A DNA stretch of 15,898 nt from Rhypophila decipiens (lineage: Eukaryota; Ascomycota; Sordariomycetes; Sordariales; Naviculisporaceae). Position 1 is the first letter of the stretch. Every line of letters begins with the position of its first letter. Below, piece by piece: positions 9,712 to 15,898 of this stretch. A program made the translations under genes and the position numbers. A model generated the notes under the pieces. The model was not told the origin of the DNA and searched no databases. It worked only from the letters and a program-made list of their open reading frames with translations. The stretch spans positions 1 to 15,898 of the forward strand of contig MU858387.1 of assembly GCA_033297075.1 (NCBI GenBank), written 5' to 3'.

Positions 9712-9731
9712 CCCACTGTCCCACTGTCCCA
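9712..9731 (+). repeat. Short tandem repeat, 8-nt unit
   Basis: CCCACTGT is present twice head to tail and followed by CCCA (2.5 copies), about 60 nt before the C/T-rich leader of the Opi1-family gene. Confidence 0.85.
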
Positions 9732-9784
9732 GCGTTGCACCCCTGCTTTTAGTGTGAATGCCCACCTGCCAAAACCTCGAACAC

Positions 9785-9900
9785 TGTGCCACTTTCACTA
9801 GACTTCCCACCCCAACCTTGTCACCTTGTCCCTATTTTCCTTTTCCTTCATCTGCCACTCAACCCCCCATCCCCATACTTCATCTCTAATCCCCACCGCA
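9785..9900 (+). promoter_or_regulatory. C/T-rich leader and probable TSS region of opi1
   Basis: About 100 nt strongly depleted in G on the plus strand, rich in C and T with A-C steps, ending some 300 nt before the proposed ATG at 10194. This is the usual appearance of promoter-proximal and 5' UTR sequence in filamentous ascomycetes. The exact start site cannot be set. Confidence 0.5.
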
Positions 9901-10028
9901 ATACGTCAAAACTCGCAATTCGAGCCTTTCAACGAGTCGGCGTCCCAAATACCATCAATCTGCGACAAAATAACCACGACCGGGTCGAATCGAAGACGAG
10001 GCGCCTGATTGACCCGACTGTAGTTCCT

Positions 10029-10049
10029 ATGACGAGGGGTTCTTGGTAG
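10029..10049 (+). promoter_or_regulatory. uORF1 in the opi1 leader (6 codons)
   Basis: ATG at 10029 reads MTRGSW and stops at TAG 10047-10049, about 145 nt before the main ATG. It would affect translation only if the transcript starts upstream of it, which the position of the C/T-rich tract suggests. Confidence 0.45.
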
Positions 10050-10073
10050 GAGGAACAAAGGACGGTTTTGCCA

Positions 10074-10097
10074 ATGTCGGCGCCGGCGCAGGAGTAG
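10074..10097 (+). promoter_or_regulatory. uORF2 in the opi1 leader (7 codons)
   Basis: ATG at 10074 (A at -1, C at -2 and -3) reads MSAPAQE and stops at TAG 10095-10097. It is the second short frame in the presumed leader, 96 nt before the main start. The main ATG has C at -3, a weaker context than those of the other genes here. Confidence 0.45.
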
Positions 10098-10193
10098 CAG
10101 CGACTCCCGTCCAACTTTACGCCTTCGACTTTGGCAGCCTCTGTCGACGGTTTCTCAAGACAAGAAGCGGAGACAGCCCAACAAGCAGATCAC

Positions 10194-12230
10194 ATGTCGA
10201 CCCGTCCATCCCCCCGCGAGCCTCAGTCGGCGCTGCCGTCAATAAACGGCGACGGATACCAGGTGAGGGACACCACTCTGCCATAAGCAAGAACATGGCC
10301 CAGCCGCCTAGCGCTACGATTACCACACAAGTGTGCGCCGCGGACGAGCGCTGGTGGCTTTGGTTTGCGTCCATGGACAACGTGCTGATCAGAATTGCGC
10401 ACAAAACTCAGGCTTCCCCCCCGCATTACGACAAGCTGAACTCGCCTGGCTCGGCTGGTCATCCTGTCTTGTTCAGTCCCCAAAGCTTTCCCAAAGGCTT
10501 GGGCGAGAGCCCCTCTCTCTCACCACTCCCGCGCGGTTTCGAGCAAAGCACCACACCCATGTCGTTTGCAGATAGCCCTGGCACTGAACTCCCTCCGATC
10601 CAGTCGCGCACTGACAAGCTTGCTTCCCCGTCGAACCATACGCTACCGTCTCTGTCATCTGTGACTGGTGGTCCTCCACCGCCCCTGCCCCCCATACACC
10701 AACGCCAACCGGAGCCCATAACACACTGGCCAAGTCTGAATCCCTTGACTGCATTCTACACCCCAAGCCATGTTGAGCCCCCTAGGCCGGTTCGGAGCAT
10801 GGCAACATCACCAGACCGGCCGTATGGCCAACGAGCCGAAAGCGTTAATCCCGATGACGCCAAGGTTATAGAAGCAGCAGAAGCTCTTGGGCAGCTCCGG
10901 GCAGGTACGTTTGTCCACTTCAGGCCGTCCGCGTTTCCCACCTTTGTCTGTCTGTGGCTGACATCAATGGCCAGACTTCCAATCCTCACCCCCGCCGCGC
11001 AGCACGCCTCTGCCCGGCATATCGCCAGATCCCCAAGCAGACCACCACCCCGAACCCCTCCTCTCGTTGATCACGACTACGCTTCCCATCATGGCCGGGC
11101 CTGTTAAACAGGCTACTGAGCTTGTCGAGAATGCCACGTCATTGTATAACACGGGCAAAAACATGTCCCCGGCATATGTAAAGAGCCGTCTTGACAGCAT
11201 CGAAAGCATGGTTGGCAATGTTTCTCGGAATGTTTCGCGCAGAGCTAATATGCAAAGAACCTCACTCAGAGACCTCCTCTATTATAGGGGAAGAAAGAAG
11301 GCTTCGGATCCAGACGGTGATCACGAGTCTCGCAAGCGACGCAAGACCAATTTAACGCAGAAGGAAGTCGAGGCCATTGGGGGGCTTTCTGGCTACATGG
11401 ATCTGGACAATGACCGCCGTATGTCCATCAGCACCGTGGACACCCTTCCAGCGTACGATGATCTAAGCTCTCCGGCGTACACAGAGGCCCAGGAAGGCGC
11501 CAACCGGCCGACCTCCAGACCAGGATCAAGCTCAGGGCTTCAACAGCGAATTATGGTGTCAACTTCCAGTCTCGCCGTCACCGTCACAACACAGGCCCGC
11601 GGGAAGCTTAAACAATGCCTCGGGACGTTACGGCACCTCAACGGCGCAATTGCACGCGGTGCCGAGGAGCTCAGGAGAACGGCTGAACAGTACGATGCTG
11701 TCACAGCCAAAGACCAAGATGGCGATCACCAGGCCACGGCCGGGGACAGAAGCCGGTTGATGGCACAGATGCACTCTCTCAGGAAGGATATTTTCTCGTC
11801 GATGGAAACGGCCATCAAAGTCATGTCGGAATATGGCACCTACCTTCCTCAGAATGTGCAATGCTTCGTCCGAGACAGCGTCATGAGTATTCCAGGCAGA
11901 TTTCCATTCCAGGCCTGGATAGGTAATTTACAGGAAGGCAAGATGGGTGCCAACCAAGAGACGGCTGCGCGGAAGGAAGCCAGCCTCGTTTTGGATTTCG
12001 CGAAAGAAGGCCTCCAAACCATCACCACTGTCACCAACGTTATGGAGACCACACTTGTCAGCGCTGAGCAGTGGATAGACTCGCTCGGCAAGAAAAAGGA
12101 GGCTGCGGGTTCCCCCCTCAGCACCGCCGAGTCGACTTTCTCTCCCAGCACAACCACGGTCCACTTCTCGACTATGGGCTCGCCCACAAGTACTGTCGAC
12201 CTCGACGTCACCATGAGCGAAGCCAGGTAA
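10194..12230 (+). CDS. opi1: Opi1-family transcriptional regulator
   Basis: Member of the Opi1 family; the yeast founder represses phospholipid and inositol genes driven by the Ino2/Ino4 bHLH pair and senses phosphatidic acid. Three exons: 10194-10262, 10412-10904 and 10975-12230, with introns of 149 nt (GTGAGG...CAG, phase 0) and 70 nt (GTACGT, CTGAC branch, CAG, phase 1), giving 605 aa. Residues 1-180 are Pro/Ser-rich and disordered. A conserved EAAEALGQLRADFQSSPPP segment spans intron 2. Family blocks follow: LITTTLPIMAGPVKQATELV and the adjoining LYNTGKNMSPAYVKSRLDS (about 219-262), a basic NLS-like SRKRRKT (about 307-312), STSSLAVTVTTQARGKLKQC (about 381-400), then two helical blocks near 450-497 and 526-561. 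The start is inferred from splicing logic, not from a conserved domain. The final exon ends AGG-TAA within AGGTAATG, which looks like a weak donor, so a further 3' exon is not fully excluded. The role in this fungus is inferred. Confidence 0.9.
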
Positions 12231-13072
12231 TGCAAGCAACCTCGGTGTCGGCCCTCACACTCAAAACATTGGGCTGAGGGACGGGTTGAAGATTGAAATT
12301 ATAGAACACGTTGGTCGGCGTCGACGATTTTACGCTTCCATAAGGACTACACAAAACACAAAATGCAAAAGCCAAAAAGCAAAAGGAGGGGCGGTCAGGG
12401 GGCGGTGGGAGTAGGATATCTCAGTTATTTGATTGCCGAGACTCTTCGATACCACAGCGATTCCTTACCCATATTTCCTTTCAACCTTATATTTCTCCGT
12501 CATCTTATTCGTCTCTTTTTGACCCGGCTTTCACTTGATCTGCTGGATGGGAAAGAGATTGGGTCCTAGCCTGCCGACCGGTGGGTTGTTCTCTCTCACC
12601 AAACGTCGCTCTTCTTCCTGATATCCAACCCGACCAAAGCAAGCCGTAACACCACGACTTGGCTCGGATGATGAAAACGTGGAGACCTTGTGACACCAAG
12701 ACAGCAAAAGCTCTGGTCGCTGGTCGGTTCCACAAACACTCATTATTACAAATTTCCTTCAATCTTCCTCTGGCGAATATTTTTATTTGGATATCCCTAC
12801 GCATTGCTCGATTCAAAGTCAGTACTTGGCTTATACTCTCCTTCTCTCTTTTCCTTTGGTTCTCAGTACAAACTGCACTCTTACATCCTGGGTCTTTTCT
12901 TCACTTCTCGTCAAACTATTTAAACACATACCCTGTGCAAGGCGAGTTTCTAGTCAGAGCTTCGATTTAGATTTAGTAAAGCGGATATATATACAGATCG
13001 CCAAGCGCCTTTCATTGCTCGTTGTGTACTCTTCACAGTATTTGCTGGTTATGGAAATTACTTGGAGCTTAA

Positions 13073-13157
13073 GTAAGAAAGAAAATGAATACCCACACAA
13101 TCAACTAAAAGCTCGATTTCATCTGTGTGTCATGTTGTCCCCCTCTAACGACAACAG
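13073..13157 (+). other. Orphan intron-like signature
   Basis: The donor GTAAGA at 13073, the branch CTAAC at 13145-13149 and the acceptor ACAG ending at 13157 give an 85-nt intron of typical fungal form. Removing it from the frame opened by ATG 13051 leaves only 24 codons (MEITWSLRNCTTSF then 10 more), so coding is doubtful. It may be an intron in the 3' UTR of the Opi1-family gene or in a separate non-coding transcript, or it may be chance. Confidence 0.3.
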
Positions 13158-13638
13158 GGAATTGCACAACTTCCTTTCTCGCGCTGTCATGCTGGACTTT
13201 TTTGGTATGACGGGTATATGCCCGCCCAAAAGCCACGAACTCAATCCGCCTTGTGTTTCTGCAGTCAACGTGCTGATATGATGTGTCCTTCTCGGGAGCG
13301 GGCTATATCGTTCCAGGCCATCAATTTTGCTTCCTACTGACCATAGAGGGCAAGTGAGCCGGTATTTTTCTGAGTCGGGAGACACTTTGGTTTCTCCTGA
13401 TTTCTTTTCTGCAGTACAGGTTTCCTGCAGCTTCTACCCGATCTCGGTCGCCACGGCCATAAGTATGGATAAAGCATGGTGGAAGCTGTTGCATGTCAAA
13501 GATTTGTGTCTTTGTAGCTGCAGAGTTATGTCTTTTGCTGGATAAGGTATCTCAACCTTCTAAAATCATCCATGGCACCAACAAACACCAGAGGAAAGAT
13601 GACGATATGACTGGAAAGACTGGATCGGTATCTTGTAT

Positions 13639-13644
13639 TTTATT
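13639..13644 (-). promoter_or_regulatory. Poly(A) signal candidate for the GH7 gene
   Basis: AATAAA on the minus strand, about 105 nt beyond the TAG at 13751-13749, within an AT-rich patch. A plausible cleavage signal position. Confidence 0.5.
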
Positions 13645-13748
13645 TCTATACAGGTGCTCAGCCTCCAACCTAGCAAGTTATACAATGGGCGAGCAACCTC
13701 GCAGCCACCTCCACCAACCATTCAGCCGACTATTTATAACACCATAAT

Positions 13749-15047
13749 CTAATTCGAGCTCAGTCCTCTCCTGCGCTTGACAGCACAGCCGGCCTGGAAG
13801 GTGCTGCCAATGTCGCCCCATCTGAGGTTGCTGTAAGTCACCTCGGGGTTCTTCTCAACGGTGGTGATGAAGCTAGGGGCACCCTCGGTGGCATTGCAAG
13901 GGCCGGCTCCGCTCTCGATAGAGTCCAGCCACTTCATGTTGCCACCCTCATCCCACCAGATGGACATGGCCAGGACCATGCCGCGGCTTAGGGACTCACC
14001 CATGCCGACGGTGCCGCCGAGGCGCAGGTAGTGTTCAGCCCCGGTGGCCGCACAGAACTCGTCGTCCATGACGTTGGTCTTGGGCAGGCCGGGCATGTCG
14101 ACCTCGTGTGCCTTGATCAGCTTGCCGTCCTGGACGTACATGCGCTTGATGGCCTTGAGCTTGCCGGTGGCGGGGTCGGCGGGGAACTGGGTGATGACGG
14201 TGATGGGGCTGCGCGAGGTGTCGACCTTGAAGTCGTCCGAGTTTCCGTAATAGTCGGTGATGTTGACGCGGTAGGGGTTCCAGCCGCAACCGGGCTTGTC
14301 ACAGACGCCGGTCTCTGTGCACTCCTCGCCCTCGCAAAGGTAGACGCCGGGCTTGTTGCAGGTGTGCGGGGCGACGTGGGTAGCCCGGGAGTTGGCCTCC
14401 CAGATGTCCATCTCGTTGCAGCAGGAGCCCTTGCCGTCCAGGTTGCCAACACCGTTGATGAAAGGTGTGGTGAAGCACTGGGCGTCGCAGTAGCCTGTGC
14501 CGTAGTAGGCACCGCCGGGGTTGATATCGGACTTGCCGCCCTCGGCCTCCATCTCGGAGAGGTAGAGGGCTGAGTTCATGCCGCAGGGGAGCTTGCGGGC
14601 ATCGACCTCGAAGGTGAACTCTTGGCCGGTCAGGTGGAGCATCTCGTACTTGTGCTCCGTCTCGTCCAGGAGGTAGACGCGGGGGGAGATGAAGTTTCCG
14701 TCGTCGTTGAACATGGTCATTTTGAGATCAGAGCCCGAGGTGGTCACGGCGTGCTTGGAGTAGTCGGGAATGCCCTCCATGATGCAGTTGTCGCGGCAAG
14801 ACTCGACATCGGGGCATGCCGTGGCGTTGGCAGCCTGGCCCCAGTCGCCGCAGTTGAAGTTATTGCCCTTTTGGTGAAGAGGGTGAGCGAGGGAGTCGAG
14901 CACAATGTAGTTGGTTGCCGGCTTGCAGCCATCCTTGAGGGTGCAGCGGGAGGTGATGAGCTTGGGATGCACCTCGGGGGTCGAGCCGGGGCGCTGGGCG
15001 TTGGCCAGGCCGAGGAGGGCAGTAAGGAGGGACAACTTGGACGCCAT
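13749..15047 (-). CDS. Secreted GH7 cellulase, endoglucanase type
   Basis: Glycoside hydrolase family 7 enzyme that cleaves internal beta-1,4-glucosidic bonds of cellulose with retention of configuration, acting outside the cell. Intronless, 432 aa. A signal peptide spans residues 1 to about 17 (MASKLSLLTALLGLANA), leaving a mature N-terminal Gln. The catalytic signature CCNEMDIWEAN places nucleophile E212, D214 and acid/base E217. Many Cys (for example C35, C41, C66, C78, C84, C88, C155, C187, C191, C209, C210, C230) fit the disulfide-rich GH7 fold. The stretch after the catalytic motif, NSRATHVAPHTC, and the mature length near 415 fit Cel7B/EG1-type endoglucanases better than cellobiohydrolases. 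There is no linker and no CBM1; the protein ends in a basic tail, VKRRRGLSSN. I chose Met at 15047 (A at -3) because the longer frame to 15116 would bury the signal peptide. Strong C/G third-position bias suggests high expression when induced. Confidence 0.96.
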   Translation of the reverse strand: MASKLSLLTALLGLANAQRPGSTPEVHPKLITSRCTLKDGCKPATNYIVLDSLAHPLHQKGNNFNCGDWGQAANATACPDVESCRDNCIMEGIPDYSKHAVTTSGSDLKMTMFNDDGNFISPRVYLLDETEHKYEMLHLTGQEFTFEVDARKLPCGMNSALYLSEMEAEGGKSDINPGGAYYGTGYCDAQCFTTPFINGVGNLDGKGSCCNEMDIWEANSRATHVAPHTCNKPGVYLCEGEECTETGVCDKPGCGWNPYRVNITDYYGNSDDFKVDTSRSPITVITQFPADPATGKLKAIKRMYVQDGKLIKAHEVDMPGLPKTNVMDDEFCAATGAEHYLRLGGTVGMGESLSRGMVLAMSIWWDEGGNMKWLDSIESGAGPCNATEGAPSFITTVEKNPEVTYSNLRWGDIGSTFQAGCAVKRRRGLSSN

Positions 15048-15139
15048 TTTCTGGAGAGGAGAGAGTTGAACGAGTGGCGATGGGACACTGGAACAAGAGA
15101 GAAGAACGGCCGTCAACCAGACACCGGGCTCGTCATTTG

Positions 15140-15146
15140 TATTTAA
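15140..15146 (-). promoter_or_regulatory. TATA-like box of the GH7 gene
   Basis: TTAAATA on the minus strand lies 93-99 nt upstream of the GH7 ATG, a normal spacing for a fungal inducible promoter. Confidence 0.55.
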
Positions 15147-15163
15147 GGAGATTGTTCACCCTT

Positions 15164-15169
15164 CCCCAG
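15164..15169 (-). promoter_or_regulatory. CreA-like site (CTGGGG)
   Basis: CTGGGG on the minus strand matches the carbon-catabolite repressor consensus SYGGRG, close upstream of the TATA-like box. A second match, CCGGAG, lies at 15239-15244. The consensus is degenerate, so one or two matches in 500 bp are expected by chance. The link rests mainly on the gene being a cellulase. Confidence 0.35.
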
Positions 15170-15254
15170 ACGGGCGGAACCGCGGAGGTTGCATTGAGGC
15201 CAAGATCCACTCTCCATCATCGCTTTGAAAAGGCCACCCTCCGGAATACTGGCA

Positions 15255-15261
15255 GGCTAAA
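15255..15261 (+). promoter_or_regulatory. XlnR/Xyr1-type motif GGCTAAA
   Basis: GGCTAAA, the described target of the cellulase/xylanase activator XlnR/Xyr1, occurs on the plus strand about 210 nt upstream of the GH7 ATG and about 110 nt beyond its TATA-like box. Another copy lies at 15797-15803, inside the AT-rich segment. Function is inferred from the motif and the neighbouring gene. Confidence 0.45.
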
Positions 15262-15680
15262 ACCCGATGATGGGTATTGGAGAAGGGAGATTTGACCCCA
15301 TTGACATCACCGCGTGGAAGAGCTTTCCGTGCCCAGCAAACCGTTTGGACCTCGATGGCGGGTTGAGAGTAGCATGACCCACCATACCGCCCCTGGCAGA
15401 GTTACTAGGAGAGCTGTGTGGCACTCCATCGACTAGGCGATCTGTGGGGTGGTCGCCCCGGATCATGCATTGTGGTCGACGGTACCTTAATTAACGGCTG
15501 GACGAGCATGAACGAGCAAGCCCGAGGCGGCGAAGGGGGCCCGAGGTGCCGGTAACTGGGTTGGTTAGAGATGGAGAGCCCAGATGGCCAAGACTTCCTA
15601 GAGCGGCATGCTCGGAGCTTAAGGCGCCGTGGTGATGCTACCCGAGGCGGGACGAGGCAACCGACGAGACGGACGAACTA
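15262..15680. other. Distal GH7 upstream region, no gene
   Basis: No coding sequence recognised. GC-rich and irregular. CCCGAGGCGG occurs twice, at 15521-15530 and 15641-15650, exactly 120 bp apart, with a related CCCGAGGTG at 15540-15548. Confidence 0.5.
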
Positions 15681-15806
15681 GCGATTATTATCTAAGACCT
15701 TCTTATAGTTAACCCTATATACTTATAATGATAGGCTCTATTATAGAATTCTTACTGTGATTCCTAAGTTACTAGTATAGAAAGGTAGTTAGTCTAGGCT
15801 AAAAAG
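15681..15806. repeat. AT-rich, TpA-rich block, RIP-like
   Basis: Composition changes sharply near 15680 from GC-rich to AT-rich, with TpA appearing more than 20 times in about 125 bp and almost no CpG. This pattern is typical of repeat DNA mutated by repeat-induced point mutation in Pezizomycotina. No protein remnant is visible in so short a piece. Confidence 0.4.
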
Positions 15807-15898
15807 TGTCACGGCGAGCCGTGATAACACAAGCGATAGTGCCCTATTGAAACCACTATATAACACACGATTCTAAGGCTGGCTTGCAGCTTAGAATT
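15807..15898 (+). mobile_element. Possible LTR start, cut by window end
   Basis: The segment opens TGTCACGGC-GA-GCCGTGATAACA, beginning with TG as LTRs do and containing a 7-bp palindrome (15809-15815 / 15818-15824). A TATA-like CTATATAA lies further in. The other end, a target duplication or any gag/pol remnant would lie outside the window, so this is only a shape match. Confidence 0.22.

Larger units (their letters stand above)
12231..13748. other. Convergent intergenic region
   Basis: This lies between the 3' ends of the Opi1-family gene and the GH7 gene. No recognisable protein. It contains pyrimidine-rich stretches (about 12831-12866), TATA-like runs (ATTTAAA near 12918, ATATATA near 12983), an orphan intron-like signature at 13073-13157 and a minus-strand AATAAA at 13639-13644. 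It could host a short non-coding or small-peptide transcript, or simply long 3' UTRs. Confidence 0.5.

Noticed and set aside
10043..10411. In-frame upstream extension of Opi1 exon 2 read as coding
   Set aside because: The sequence between 10263 and 10411 has intron signals (GTGAGG donor, CAG acceptor). A better start in another frame joins in phase 0.
14031..14573. 180-codon plus-strand open frame
   Set aside because: It lies fully antisense to the GH7 coding sequence. Its Val/Gly/Leu-rich product is what a GC-rich third-position bias produces on the opposite strand.
3210..15047. Secondary-metabolite or functional gene cluster
   Set aside because: The four protein genes have unrelated roles (unknown, vesicle adaptor, lipid-type regulator, cellulase), with large gaps and mixed orientation. 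No biosynthetic enzyme is present.
15048..15116. Upstream extension of the GH7 frame (23 more residues)
   Set aside because: The internal Met at 15047 begins a clean signal peptide. The extension would place it inside the protein, and it falls in the promoter-proximal leader.
1..15898. CRISPR array, bacterial operons or prokaryotic mobile elements
   Set aside because: The window has spliceosomal introns and eukaryotic genes. No regularly spaced repeats were seen.

Overview
The window looks like nuclear DNA of a filamentous ascomycete (Pezizomycotina, most likely a Sordariomycete). The support is: short spliceosomal introns (63-149 nt) with GTRNGN donors and CTNAC-like branch points, an AP-1 mu adaptin of fungal type, an Opi1-family regulator with the layout seen in filamentous ascomycetes, a secreted GH7 cellulase, and TpA-rich sequence at the right edge that resembles RIP-mutated repeat. 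I cannot name the genus.

Layout, left to right. Positions 1-360 are AT-rich with nested inverted repeats and no gene. An intron-bearing tRNA-Glu(UUC) lies on the minus strand at 384-471. About 2.7 kb without a recognisable gene follows. An unrecognised plus-strand gene runs 3210-4308, with one clear 5' intron and a second, frame-neutral intron candidate. It converges on the minus-strand AP-1 mu gene (5081-6653, four exons, 448 aa). From 6654 to 10193 there is a 3.5 kb gene-free stretch holding a pure pyrimidine tract, a small cluster of CACGTG E-boxes and a leader with two mini-uORFs. This leads into the plus-strand Opi1-family gene (10194-12230, three exons, 605 aa). A 1.5 kb convergent gap, with an orphan intron-like signature, separates it from the minus-strand GH7 endoglucanase-type gene (13749-15047, intronless, 432 aa). 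That gene's promoter carries a TATA-like box, a GGCTAAA XlnR/Xyr1-type motif and CreA-like hexamers. The last ~220 bp change abruptly to AT-rich DNA and then to a palindromic, LTR-like start that the window cuts off.

The four protein genes do not form an obvious pathway cluster: vesicle coat adaptor, phospholipid-type transcriptional regulator, extracellular cellulase and an unknown. The less ordinary content is in the long intergenic regions and at the edges. I did not find convincing evidence of an undescribed multi-gene system. The best leads are the unknown gene with its ambiguous second intron, the orphan intron near 13073, the E-box cluster and uORFs ahead of the Opi1 gene, and the possible retroelement remnants flanking the window.
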